64,000 bases of DNA, taken from contig NZ_JADQWB010000018.1 of assembly GCF_015704895.1 (NCBI RefSeq), positions 1-64,000 of the forward strand, in the 5' to 3' direction. A model generated the notes under the pieces. That model worked only from the letters and a program-made list of their open reading frames with translations. It ran no database searches and was not told where the DNA came from. The translations under genes were made by a program, and so were the position numbers. This document shows, piece after piece, positions 41,572 to 49,789 of this stretch. This stretch comes from Agrobacterium leguminum (GTDB taxonomy: Bacteria; Pseudomonadota; Alphaproteobacteria; Rhizobiales; Rhizobiaceae). Every line of letters begins with the position of its first letter. Position 1 is the first letter of the stretch.

Positions 41572-41925
41572 ATGGAAACGAAACCTATCGCAGCTTTTGC
41601 GGGCTCACCCGCTCCCACGACCTTCGTTGTCAACGTCATTCATGCGCATCCGGGAAAGCAGGACGAAGCCTTCGCCATTATTCAGGAAGTCGTTCACTAT
41701 GTTGCCGAACGGAAAGAAGGATTCCTCTGGAGCAGCCTCGCGAAAAGCACCGACGGAGAGACCGTTGTTAATGTCGAGGCCATTCAGGGAACCGGCAATG
41801 TCGACGAGTTCTTTTCCGATCCGCAATTCGTCGAAAAATTCCGGAAACTGGACGCGGTCTCCAGGAGCGAGTTTCACACATACACCGTCGGCGATCTGGT
41901 TCTCCCGAAGCCCATTGCTGAGTGA
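41572..41925 (+). CDS. Antibiotic biosynthesis monooxygenase (ABM) domain protein
   Basis: 117 residues in a single dimeric alpha/beta-barrel domain. TTFVVNVIHAHPGKQDEAFA and EGFLWSSLAKSTDGETVVNV match the ABM family (YgiN/ActVA-Orf6-like). Such small proteins oxidise quinols or related compounds without a cofactor, or act in detoxification. No catalytic residue can be assigned with confidence. It is divergent from the LysR gene at 40558 and convergent with the LysR gene at 41961. Confidence 0.8.
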   Translation: METKPIAAFAGSPAPTTFVVNVIHAHPGKQDEAFAIIQEVVHYVAERKEGFLWSSLAKSTDGETVVNVEAIQGTGNVDEFFSDPQFVEKFRKLDAVSRSEFHTYTVGDLVLPKPIAE

Positions 41926-41960
41926 CGGATAGAGCGCGCTCGGTTTTGAAAACGTGCCGG

Positions 41961-42881
41961 TTAGGTGGCGGCCGGGGGGCTTCCCCCGGCATTGGTGCGG
42001 AATGCCGTCGCCGGGCCGTGGTCAAAGCACTCGATCAGCATTTCGGTCAGCACCCGGATTTTTCTTGCCGGATGCTGGCCGGGCGGTCTGACGACAAATA
42101 TTCCCGCCGGCGGCGGCGGATAATGTTTCATGACGCGGACCAGCTCGCCTGAGTCCAGATGATTCTGGATGAGGTCGTCGGGCAACACGGCGATCCCCAA
42201 ACCGGCAACTGCGGCGACGGCGAGGGCGGCCCCGTTGTCGGCCTTGAAACGTCCCTGTGGGCGAATGCTTGTCACCCTGTCTCCATCCATCACCTGCCAG
42301 GTTTCCGTTCCCTGCATGAGAGTCTGATGGGTGACGAGTTCTTCCGGTGTCTCCGGAGAACCATGGACCCTGACATAGTCCGGGCTGGCGACGAAACTTC
42401 CGTAGAGGGGCCCGACGCGTCTGGCGACAAGGTTGGAATCCTGAAGATGGCCGACCCGGATCGCGCAATCATACCCTTCTGCGATCAGATCCACGAAACG
42501 ATCCGTGTAACAGGTCTGGATCTGGAGTTGGGGATAGCGGCGCGCCATTTGCGCAATCACCCGTGCGAAATGCGTTGGGCCGAAAGAAAGCGGCGCAGCA
42601 ATCCGCAGACGCCCGCGGAGTTCGCCAGCCGGAAGAATCGTTTCTCTCGCCACATCGATTTCGGCTGAAATCCTTGCCGCATAGTCCCTGAAGGTTGCGC
42701 CCGCTTCTGTCAGGGAAGCGCCGCGTGTGGATCGGGCCAGAAGCTGGACACCAAGCTCGGCTTCAAGCCGCACGAGCCGTCGGCTGACCATCGACTTGGA
42801 GATGCCCAGCCGCAGCGCGGCCGAAGTGACGCCTCCCGCATCTGCAACTTCGACGAATGTCCGAAGATCTTCGATATCCAC
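41961..42881 (-). CDS. LysR family transcriptional regulator
   Basis: 306 residues. The start is GTG at 42881. The winged helix at 1-65 reads LRTFVEVADAGGVTSAALRL, then GISKSMVSRRLVRLEAELGV and LARSTRGASLTEAGATFRDY. The effector domain starts at RGRLRIAAPLSFGPTHFARV. It resembles the CrgA-type subgroup. It is divergent from the isochorismatase-like gene at 43032 across a 150-base region, which is its likely target. Confidence 0.88.
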   Translation of the reverse strand: MDIEDLRTFVEVADAGGVTSAALRLGISKSMVSRRLVRLEAELGVQLLARSTRGASLTEAGATFRDYAARISAEIDVARETILPAGELRGRLRIAAPLSFGPTHFARVIAQMARRYPQLQIQTCYTDRFVDLIAEGYDCAIRVGHLQDSNLVARRVGPLYGSFVASPDYVRVHGSPETPEELVTHQTLMQGTETWQVMDGDRVTSIRPQGRFKADNGAALAVAAVAGLGIAVLPDDLIQNHLDSGELVRVMKHYPPPPAGIFVVRPPGQHPARKIRVLTEMLIECFDHGPATAFRTNAGGSPPAAT

Positions 42882-42908
42882 TCAGCGTTCCTCATTTTGC
42901 GACACAGC

Positions 42909-42918
42909 TCAGCGCTGA
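42909..42918. promoter_or_regulatory. 10-bp palindrome in the LysR/isochorismatase divergent region
   Basis: TCAGCGCTGA, a perfect palindrome 27 bases upstream of the LysR start. Two smaller palindromes, TTGCGCAA and AAGCGCTT, overlap at 42990-43003 near the other gene. Operator status is inferred only from position. Confidence 0.3.
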
Positions 42919-43031
42919 CAAGGACTACCGCATCATAAACAGGAATGACAAGTTTCGTCCCGCGGCAACGCCCGAAGGGGTGCATGTCTTTGCGCAAGCG
43001 CTTCAATAAACCGCCAACATAGGATGAACCC

Positions 43032-43691
43032 ATGACCTTTCGTAACGGCCTCGATTCACTTCTCCGCCCTGAAGATTCCGTCCTCGTTCTGATCGATCAT
43101 CAGCCCTATCAGCTCGCGAACCTGAACAGCCACGATCCGCAGGCTGTGGTTAACCTCACGACCGCACTGGCGAAGCTGGCAAAAGCCTTCAATGTTCCGA
43201 CGGTTCTCACCAGCGTGATCGCGGCGCGCGGCGGACTGCTCTTCAAGCAGATTACCGATGTGTTTCCCGGCCAGGAAGTCATTGATCGCACCTGGGTGAA
43301 CACCTGGCAGGACGAGAATGTGGTGAACGTCGTCAAGGCGACCGGCCGCAAGCAACTGATCATCGCCGGCCTGTGGACCGAGGTTTGCGTGGCAATGCCC
43401 GTCATCCAGGCCGCCGGCGAAGGCTGGGACGTGACCGTGATCACCGATGCGTCGGGCGGGATTTCGAAGGAATCTCACGAAGTTGCCATCCAGCGCATGA
43501 TCGCGGCCGGTGCGAACCCGATGACCGTGATGGCGCTCGCCGGCGAATGGCAGCGCGATTGGGCGCGCACCGAGCATGTCGAGGAGCTGACCGAAATCCT
43601 CATCCAGCACTTCGGCGGCAGCGGCATCGCCTATCTCTGGGAGCAGCAGCTTCTCAACACGCCGGTGCCGGCCACAAAGGGCGGTCACTAA
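43032..43691 (+). CDS. Isochorismatase family hydrolase, YcaC-like
   Basis: 219 residues. The catalytic aspartate is D22 in VLVLIDHQPYQL, and the nucleophile is C119 in IIAGLWTEVCVAMP. TDASGGISKESHEVAIQRMI is characteristic of the YcaC group of cysteine hydrolases. Those are oligomeric enzymes of unsettled substrate; nicotinamidase- or amidase-like activity is often proposed. It is divergent from a LysR regulator. A stable hairpin at 43701-43734 follows and probably ends the transcript. Confidence 0.85.
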   Translation: MTFRNGLDSLLRPEDSVLVLIDHQPYQLANLNSHDPQAVVNLTTALAKLAKAFNVPTVLTSVIAARGGLLFKQITDVFPGQEVIDRTWVNTWQDENVVNVVKATGRKQLIIAGLWTEVCVAMPVIQAAGEGWDVTVITDASGGISKESHEVAIQRMIAAGANPMTVMALAGEWQRDWARTEHVEELTEILIQHFGGSGIAYLWEQQLLNTPVPATKGGH

Positions 43692-43700
43692 AGCCGGGCA

Positions 43701-43734
43701 GGGATGGCGGGCGTCTGTTGGCTCCCGCCATCCC
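43701..43734 (+). terminator. Terminator-like hairpin after the isochorismatase gene
   Basis: GGGATGGCGGG and CCCGCCATCCC form a perfect 11-bp GC-rich stem with a 12-base loop, nine bases past the stop. There is no U-run, but the stem is very stable and isolates this gene from the LysR gene at 43930. Confidence 0.6.
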
Positions 43735-43929
43735 GTCGCCTCAAGGCTATTCTCCCACCCTGCAAACGAGGCCGGCGCGATCCCCATGAGAAAGGGAGGC
43801 GCCGGCTTTGATCGCTTGCCTATGGGCGCGCGCATCGGACATACTGCCCCTTGAACCACAAAGGCCAAGGGCAAGACGAAGCCAGAGACTTGGAGCTGGA
43901 TCGCGGAGCCATGCGAGAAGATTGAGCCC

Positions 43930-44838
43930 ATGAATACGCGATTCCTCGAAACTTTTCTCTGGGCTGCTCGATTGAGCAGCTTTTCGGCAGCCGCGGAACG
44001 TTTGCACACAACGCAAGCATCGGTGTCCAACCGGATTGCCGCTTTGGAGCGGGAGCTCGGTGTCGTGCTATTCACGCGCGATGTGCGCTGCGTCAACCTG
44101 ACGCCCGCCGGTCGTCTGGCGCTGCAACATGCCGAAAAGATCGTCAACCTCACCGGCGAATTCCGGCAGATCGTCAGTAACCGCGAGGCGCTGAGGGGTA
44201 CGGTGCGGATAGGTGCCGCCGATACGATCGTCTATGCCTGGCTGCCGCTGCTTATCCGCCGCGTGAACGAGCAATATCCCGGTGTCAGCCTCGATCTGAC
44301 CATCGATACCAGCCTGAAACTCTCGCAGCGCATTCAGAACGGCGAGGTGGATGTCGGTTTCATCATGGGGCCGATCATGGCTGCGGATATTTATAATTCA
44401 CCGCTCTGTACATTCGAATCCTGCTGGGTCGGCGCGGTCGAACTGCCGCTGCCGGAAACCGGTGTCACGCTTGAAGATATCGCGCATTTTCCGCTTCTTA
44501 CCTTCTCGACCGGCTCGCAGCCGCATCAGGCGTTGCGCGCGCTTCTCGATTCCCATGGCCTGTCCGACAGCCGCATCTACAATTCCAATTCGCTGTCGAT
44601 CATGACGCGCCTTGTGGCCACGGCCGTCGGGGTGGGCGCCTTGCCGCGCGTTTTGGTGGACGGCATCATCAAATCGGGCGAAGCGCGTATTCTCGACATC
44701 ACGCCGCCGGTGCCGCCTCTTACCTTCCACACGGTTTATCAGGAGCGCGGCGACAACGCGCTTGCCCGTGCCATTGCCGACATGGCGACGGAAATCGTCA
44801 GTGAAACCACCACGCAATGGATGACGGCTGCAGCTTAA
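43930..44838 (+). CDS. LysR family transcriptional regulator of the downstream nitrilase/ABC operon
   Basis: 302 residues. The winged helix is MNTRFLETFLWAARLSSFSA, then AAERLHTTQASVSNRIAALE and LFTRDVRCVNLTPAGRLALQ. The effector domain runs from about 92 (GTVRIGAADTIVYAWLPLL). It is transcribed in the same direction as the operon that begins 126 bases later. That operon's promoter has a T-N11-A box at a classical LysR position, which supports direct control. The gap holds only the box, the promoter and the ribosome-binding site. The inducer is unknown. Confidence 0.88.
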   Translation: MNTRFLETFLWAARLSSFSAAAERLHTTQASVSNRIAALERELGVVLFTRDVRCVNLTPAGRLALQHAEKIVNLTGEFRQIVSNREALRGTVRIGAADTIVYAWLPLLIRRVNEQYPGVSLDLTIDTSLKLSQRIQNGEVDVGFIMGPIMAADIYNSPLCTFESCWVGAVELPLPETGVTLEDIAHFPLLTFSTGSQPHQALRALLDSHGLSDSRIYNSNSLSIMTRLVATAVGVGALPRVLVDGIIKSGEARILDITPPVPPLTFHTVYQERGDNALARAIADMATEIVSETTTQWMTAAA

Positions 44839-44869
44839 ATTTTATGCTGCAACGCAAAATGATTAATCT

Positions 44870-44884
44870 ATAAGCTTACCTTAT
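44870..44884 (+). promoter_or_regulatory. LysR box of the nitrilase/ABC operon
   Basis: ATAAG-CTTAC-CTTAT with TAAGCTTACCTTA fitting T-N11-A. Its centre (44877) is about 66 bases upstream of the transcription start predicted from the promoter at 44908-44936. That is the usual location of a LysR recognition site. Confidence 0.55.
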
Positions 44885-44907
44885 GGGTTTCGATAGAGTT
44901 TTTCCGT

Positions 44908-44936
44908 TTGTCAAGAAAACAGTTCCCGTTCTTAAT
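44908..44936 (+). promoter_or_regulatory. Promoter of the nitrilase/ABC operon
   Basis: TTGTCA (44908-44913), a 17-base spacer and CTTAAT (44931-44936), close to sigma70 consensus. Transcription would start near 44943. The ribosome-binding site AGAGGAGAG precedes the GTG at 44965. Confidence 0.6.
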
Positions 44937-44964
44937 TCTCCTCGCAACATGAGAGGAGAGCAAC

Positions 44965-45768
44965 GTGAAAGTCTCACTTGTTCAAATGAATACCCAGAAC
45001 GACAAGGCAGAGAACCTCAAGGTTGCTGCCGATTTAATTGAGAAGGCAGTCAAGGCGGATAGTCCTGATCTTGTTGTTCTTCCGGAATACTTCGCATTTC
45101 TTGGAGATAATCCTCAGGAAATGCATGAGAGCGGGGAAGAATTCCCCGGCGGCGAGATTTACTCGCTGCTTTCGGATCTGGCCAGAAAGCACGCGATCAC
45201 GCTGCATGCCGGTTCCATCGTCGAGAAGGAAGGCAACCGCTTCTACAATTCGACGCTCGTTTTCGGCCCGGACGGCAAACAGATCGCCCGTTACCGTAAA
45301 ATTCACCTGTTCGATGTCGATACGCCGAACGGCATCAGCTACCGCGAATCCGATTCCGTTGCCCGTGGCGAAGAGGTCGTGACCTACAAGGTTGGCGACA
45401 GGACAGTCGGTTGCGGCATCTGCTACGATATCCGCTTCCCGGAACTGTTCCGCGCCCTGCGGGACAAGGGTGCAGATGTCATCGTTCTGCCCGCCGCTTT
45501 CACGCTGATGACCGGCAAGGACCATTGGGAAGTGCTGGCCCGCGCCCGCGCCGTCGAAACCCAGACCTATTTCCTCGCTGTCGGCCAGATCGGCACCCAT
45601 GCGGGCGGCAAGAAGGCTTGCTGGGGTCATTCCATGGTCATCGATCCGTGGGGTCACATCGTCGCGCAATGCTCCGACACCGTCGGAACTGCCGGCGCCG
45701 CTCTCGACTTCGACTATTCGGCCAAGGTGCGCGCCAACGTGCCGGTGGCGAACCACCACGTTCTCTGA
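44965..45768 (+). CDS. Carbon-nitrogen hydrolase (nitrilase superfamily, omega-amidase-like)
   Basis: 267 residues with the full Glu-Lys-Cys triad: E41 in DLVVLPEYFAF, K112 in YRKIHLFDVD and C153 in VGCGICYDIRFPELFR. The sequence around them matches the Nit/omega-amidase group (HLFDVD, DIRFPEL). These enzymes hydrolyse amides such as deaminated glutathione, alpha-ketoglutaramate or carbamoyl compounds to acid and ammonia, not true nitriles. The start is GTG at 44965. It is the first gene of the operon, 15 bases before the RraA-like gene, so it probably releases nitrogen from the imported compound. No signal peptide; cytosolic. Confidence 0.85.
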   Translation: MKVSLVQMNTQNDKAENLKVAADLIEKAVKADSPDLVVLPEYFAFLGDNPQEMHESGEEFPGGEIYSLLSDLARKHAITLHAGSIVEKEGNRFYNSTLVFGPDGKQIARYRKIHLFDVDTPNGISYRESDSVARGEEVVTYKVGDRTVGCGICYDIRFPELFRALRDKGADVIVLPAAFTLMTGKDHWEVLARARAVETQTYFLAVGQIGTHAGGKKACWGHSMVIDPWGHIVAQCSDTVGTAGAALDFDYSAKVRANVPVANHHVL

Positions 45769-45783
45769 TCGGAGAAAGACCCA

Positions 45784-46449
45784 ATGTTTATCGTCAACCC
45801 CATGCCGGAACAGATCGGCGCCGACATCATCGAGCTTCTTGAAAAGGTTGAAGTCGCAACGATCGGCCATGTGCTTCATTCCGGTTTCGTCGATCCTGAA
45901 ATCCGGGCCGTTCTTCCGGGCAAGCGCGTGGCGGGCACTGCCGTCACGCTGCGCATCCCGAATGCGGATTCGACCATGCTCCACTACCTGACGCAACTCG
46001 TGCGTCCGGGCGATATCGTTCTCATCGACCGTTGCGGTGATACCCGCCACGCCTGCTGGGGCGGCGTCATCACCAACACCATGAAGATGGCGGGCGTCAA
46101 AGCCGGTGTCGTCGATGGCCCGGCGACCGACTTCTCGGAGTTCACCAAGGTCGACATGCCCATGTGGTGCCGCGGCCCGTCGCCGATCACCACCAAGATC
46201 CTTGGTCTGGAAGGCGCGATCAACGTTCCGATCAGCGTCGGCGGCCAGATGATCAATCCGGGCGACGCGATCCTGTGCGATGAAAGCGGCGTTGTCGCCC
46301 TTCATCCGAGCCAGGCCCGCGCCATGGCGGAACGCGCCATCGGCATGCAGGAAGCCGAGATCGTGCTTCTGGAACGCCTGCGCAACGGCGAGAAGCTGCC
46401 GGATATTTCCGGCGCCAACAAATTCGTCCAGGCCAAGCTCAGCGCCTGA
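45784..46449 (+). CDS. RraA family protein (demethylmenaquinone methyltransferase/aldolase-like) with altered active site
   Basis: 221 residues of the RraA/HMG aldolase fold. GDIVLIDRCGDTRHACWGGV and the run MAGVKAGVVDGPATDFSEFT align with the family's metal site. In the aldolases this loop normally reads V-x-D-G-x-x-R-D, with an arginine that binds substrate. Here it is DGPATD: the metal-binding aspartate is kept but the arginine is replaced. The protein may therefore act on a different substrate or not be an aldolase. It is 15 bases after the nitrilase and 62 before the binding-protein gene. Confidence 0.8.
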   Translation: MFIVNPMPEQIGADIIELLEKVEVATIGHVLHSGFVDPEIRAVLPGKRVAGTAVTLRIPNADSTMLHYLTQLVRPGDIVLIDRCGDTRHACWGGVITNTMKMAGVKAGVVDGPATDFSEFTKVDMPMWCRGPSPITTKILGLEGAINVPISVGGQMINPGDAILCDESGVVALHPSQARAMAERAIGMQEAEIVLLERLRNGEKLPDISGANKFVQAKLSA

Positions 46450-46462
46450 CACAATCTTTCGG

Positions 46463-46482
46463 GTGGCGGATCCGTTCGCCAC
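46463..46482 (+). other. Intercistronic hairpin before the binding-protein gene
   Basis: GTGGCG and CGCCAC (6-bp arms, eight-base loop) in the 62-base gap between the RraA-like and binding-protein genes. It may stabilise or separate the binding-protein message. Confidence 0.3.
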
Positions 46483-46511
46483 TCCCAATAACAATAGAGG
46501 AGAACAGGACA

Positions 46512-47552
46512 ATGAAGAAATCGATACTTCTGAGTGGGATTCTCATGCTTGGCGCGGCGGCCCTGCCGGCGCACGCCCAGCAGACCGTGACGTTCCTCGG
46601 CTATAGCGGCCTTTTCCAGGAACGCTACACCAAGGCCGTCATCGAGCCTTTCATGGCCGCCAACCCGGATATCAAGGTAGACTATTTCCCGCAGCAGGGT
46701 TCCGCCGCCATGCTCGGCTCGCTGCGCGCGCAGAAAACTGCTCCGCAATCCGATATCGCGCTGATGGACGTCTCTGTCGCCAAGACCGGCACGGATGAAG
46801 GCCTGTTCGACAAGGTCGATGAAAGCGTGACCAAGAACGTTGCGGACCTCTATCCGAACGCCCGCTTCGAAGGTGTCGCCGGTGTCGGCGTGACTTTCGA
46901 CAACCTCGTTCTCATCTACAACACCGATGCAATCAAGACCGCACCGGATAGCTGGAACGCCCTGAAAGACAGCGCCTTCAAGGGCAAGATCGCCATGCTG
47001 AGCGCTCCTGACATCGTCGGTATCGGTACGACCATCATCATGGACCACATGAATGGCGGCACCGACTTTATCAAGAATATCGACGCCGGCATCAATGCCA
47101 TGGCGGAAGTCGCGCCGAACGTCCAGACCTGGGAACCGAAGCCGGAAGTCTATCCAACTGTCGTCAACGGCCAGGTGTCGCTGGGCGTGGGCTGGAATGC
47201 CCGCAGCCAGGTCAATGCCGACGGTTCCAAGGGCAAGATGAAGGTCGTTCTTCCGAAGGAAGGCACGATCCTGCAGATCAATACGCTCAACCTCGTCAAG
47301 GGCGGCCCGTCGTCCGAGGCGGCCCGCAAGTTCATCGATTACGCGCTGAGCCCGGAAGCCCAGGCCGCCTTCACAGCCGCCATGTATTATGCGCCGACCA
47401 ACGCCAAGGCCACGGTGGCTCCCGATGTCAGCGATCGCACGGTCGTCAAGGCGATGGACAAGGTTATCCCGGTCGACTGGATCGGCCTCTCGAAGGTTCG
47501 TGACCAGATCACGCAGGACTGGCGCCGCAAGGTCATTCCGCTCAGCCGCTAA
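46512..47552 (+). CDS. ABC transporter substrate-binding protein, PotD/PotF-like
   Basis: 346 residues. The signal peptide runs to about residue 22 (PAHA/QQ). The mature sequence QTVTFLGYSGLFQERYTKAV, then PQQGSAAMLGSLRAQ and GVGVTFDNLVLIYNTDAI fit the polyamine-type binding family. This family includes many non-polyamine receptors, and the usual polyamine-contacting acidic cluster cannot be verified by eye. It is the receptor of the operon's importer. A hairpin 40 bases after its stop separates it from the ATPase gene. The ribosome-binding site is AGAGGAG (46496-46502). Confidence 0.87.
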   Translation: MKKSILLSGILMLGAAALPAHAQQTVTFLGYSGLFQERYTKAVIEPFMAANPDIKVDYFPQQGSAAMLGSLRAQKTAPQSDIALMDVSVAKTGTDEGLFDKVDESVTKNVADLYPNARFEGVAGVGVTFDNLVLIYNTDAIKTAPDSWNALKDSAFKGKIAMLSAPDIVGIGTTIIMDHMNGGTDFIKNIDAGINAMAEVAPNVQTWEPKPEVYPTVVNGQVSLGVGWNARSQVNADGSKGKMKVVLPKEGTILQINTLNLVKGGPSSEAARKFIDYALSPEAQAAFTAAMYYAPTNAKATVAPDVSDRTVVKAMDKVIPVDWIGLSKVRDQITQDWRRKVIPLSR

Positions 47553-47591
47553 GGCTTTCGCGTCTCTGTCGTGAAAAATGGCAAGACTTCA

Positions 47592-47612
47592 GCATCCCCT
47601 TCGGGCGGATGC
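47592..47612 (+). other. UUCG-type hairpin after the binding-protein gene
   Basis: GCATCC and GGATGC arms with an inner CC-UUCG-GG pairing and one bulged C, 40 bases after the binding-protein stop in a 258-base gap. UUCG tetraloop hairpins are exceptionally stable, so it probably limits read-through or protects the upstream message. Confidence 0.5.
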
Positions 47613-47810
47613 GGAAACGGCATGGGCCCCGCCTCATTTCCTCCGTCGGTGTTGGGATCGATGGAGGGGTGGGTGGCCCAAAGGCCTGCATAGGGAAAGC
47701 GCCGCGCAGAGTGCAGGTGAATTTCCGCCGCGATTGCATAGATCAAGGGACAGGGCATGTCCGCGACCCGCCGGGATGGGACATGTTCTGGAGAAAGGCA
47801 AAAAGCCAGA

Positions 47811-48902
47811 ATGGGAACTTCAGACATCATGCAGCCAGGATTCCTCTCGATTCGTTCATTGACCAAGCGCTACGAAACCATGGTCGCCGTGGATAATCTC
47901 AATCTCGAGATTCCCAAGGGCGAACTGGTTGCCTTCCTCGGTCCATCCGGTTGCGGCAAGTCGACGTCGCTGCGCATGATTGCCGGCCTTGCCCCCGTGA
48001 CGTCAGGTTCGATCCTGATCGACGGCAAGGATGTGACGCAGCTTGCGCCCTATAAGCGCGATATCGGCCTCGTTTTTCAGAGCTATGCGCTTTTCCCGCA
48101 TATGACGGTTCTCAAGAACGTCATGTTCGGTCTTGAAATGCGCAAGGTGCCGGCTGCCGAAGCGGAACGGCGTGCGCGCGAAGCGATTGCCATGGTGCGT
48201 CTGGAAGGGCGCGAGGACCGCCGGCCTGCCCAGCTTTCCGGCGGCCAGCAGCAGCGCGTCGCACTGGCGCGTGCACTGGTCATCCAGCCCTCCATCCTTT
48301 TGTTCGATGAACCTCTTTCCAATCTCGACGCCAAGCTGCGCGACGAGATGCGTTCTGAAATTCGCCGCATCCAGAAACAGCTCGGCATCACCTCCATCTT
48401 CGTCACCCATGATCAGGTCGAGGCGCTCAGCATGTGCGACAAGGTCGCCGTGCTCAATGGCGGGCGTCTGGAACAGCTCGGTACGCCGCATGATCTTTAC
48501 GAGCGCCCGGCGACGGCTTTCGTCGCCTCCTTCGTCGGCCGCACCAACAGGCTGGTCGGAAACGCGGTCGGCGATCACATCACGGTCGGGGATGCGGTAT
48601 TGCGTGCGCCCGGCTCGCACAGTGGCACCATCGACCTTATGGTACGGCCGCACCGCATGGCCATGACGGTTGCCGGCGACGCCGCACCCGATTTCGACGG
48701 GGCGCCGGTCAATCGCATCGCCGGGGAGGTTCGCGATGTCTATTATGCAGGCGATATCCTTCACTACGAGATCGCCGCGGGCGGACAGACATTGTCCGTG
48801 GAGCGTGCGACTTCTGGTGGGGAAACACCTGTGGCGGCGGGCAGCGCGGTCAGCCTCGTCTGGCGCGTGGAGGACACGCTGGTCTTCGGAGCAGGCCAAT
48901 GA
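47811..48902 (+). CDS. ABC transporter ATPase, PotA-like
   Basis: 363 residues. Walker A is GPSGCGKST, the Q-loop FQSYALFPHM, the signature LSGGQQQRVALARAL, Walker B ILLFDEPLSNLD and the switch FVTHDQVEAL. The C-terminal TOBE region includes LMVRPHRMAMTV. The start could be 47811 or 47829; neither has a strong ribosome-binding site, which fits lower translation than the binding protein. It overlaps the next gene by ATGA at 48899. Confidence 0.88.
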   Translation: MGTSDIMQPGFLSIRSLTKRYETMVAVDNLNLEIPKGELVAFLGPSGCGKSTSLRMIAGLAPVTSGSILIDGKDVTQLAPYKRDIGLVFQSYALFPHMTVLKNVMFGLEMRKVPAAEAERRAREAIAMVRLEGREDRRPAQLSGGQQQRVALARALVIQPSILLFDEPLSNLDAKLRDEMRSEIRRIQKQLGITSIFVTHDQVEALSMCDKVAVLNGGRLEQLGTPHDLYERPATAFVASFVGRTNRLVGNAVGDHITVGDAVLRAPGSHSGTIDLMVRPHRMAMTVAGDAAPDFDGAPVNRIAGEVRDVYYAGDILHYEIAAGGQTLSVERATSGGETPVAAGSAVSLVWRVEDTLVFGAGQ

Positions 48903-49777
48903 CAGCGGCGGTCATGATCACGGCTCCCGGCAGCCGCACATCCTCCATGGTGTTTCTCGCAACGCTTCTTCTCGGGCCGATCATTGCGGTCAATGGCCTT
49001 GCCTTCGTGATGCCCGTCTTCAACCTGCTCCTGCTTTCTTTCCGTGAAAGCCTTGGCGGCGGTGGTCTCGGGGAAGCCCACACGCTCGACAACTGGTCGT
49101 CCACCCTGACCGACGGTTTTTATATCGAACTGATCGGCCAGAGCATCCTGACCAGTCTTCTGATTACGGTTCTCACACTCATCGCCTCCTATCCCATCGC
49201 GCTTTATCTTCACCGGGCGCAGGGCCGCTGGAAGACGCTGCTGTTGGTGCTGGTCATTTCGCCGCTTTTGACGTCGGCCGTGGTGCGCACCTATGGCTGG
49301 ATCGCGATCCTTGCCGATGACGGCCTCATCAACAACATCCTCTTCGCAATGGGCGCTGAAAGCGGCGTGCGGCTGCTGTTCAACAAAGTCGGCGTCGTCA
49401 TCGGCCTCACGGAAATCCTGATGCCCTATATGATCCTGGCGCTGCTGGCGGGTTTCGGCAGACTCGATCCGCGTGTCGAAGAGGCGGCGGAAACGCTCGG
49501 CGCGTCGCCGTGGAAGGTATTCTGGCGGATCATCGTGCCGCTTACCATGCCCGGCGTCGCCCTCGGTTGCCTGCTTTCCTTCGTTCTCGCCGTCAGTTCG
49601 TTCATCACCCCCAAGCTGCTTGGCGGCGGGCGTGTCTTCCTTCTGGCGACGGAAATCTACGATCAGGCCATCGTGACGCTCAACTGGCCGCTCGCCGCGA
49701 CGCTGTCGATGATCATTCTCGTGATTTTCGGCGCTGCCCTGGTGCTTTATTCCCGGCTTCTGCGGGCCATTCTTTAA
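48899..49777 (+). CDS. ABC transporter permease, PotB-like
   Basis: 292 residues with six membrane segments. The EAA loop is VEEAAETLGASPWKVFWRII, and VRTYGWIAILADDGLINNIL is the PotB-type loop. It overlaps the ATPase stop by four bases, so it is translationally coupled, and it precedes the PotC-like gene by 12 bases. Confidence 0.88.
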   Translation: MTAAVMITAPGSRTSSMVFLATLLLGPIIAVNGLAFVMPVFNLLLLSFRESLGGGGLGEAHTLDNWSSTLTDGFYIELIGQSILTSLLITVLTLIASYPIALYLHRAQGRWKTLLLVLVISPLLTSAVVRTYGWIAILADDGLINNILFAMGAESGVRLLFNKVGVVIGLTEILMPYMILALLAGFGRLDPRVEEAAETLGASPWKVFWRIIVPLTMPGVALGCLLSFVLAVSSFITPKLLGGGRVFLLATEIYDQAIVTLNWPLAATLSMIILVIFGAALVLYSRLLRAIL

Positions 49778-49789
49778 AGGAGATCGAAG

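Noticed and set aside
41932-41941. Palindrome GAGCGCGCTC between convergent ABM and LysR genes
   Set aside because: Arms of only five bases and no loop; insufficient as a terminator call.
45034-46512. A 492-codon open frame antisense to the nitrilase and RraA-like genes
   Set aside because: No family similarity; the plus-strand genes have complete catalytic motifs and ribosome-binding sites.
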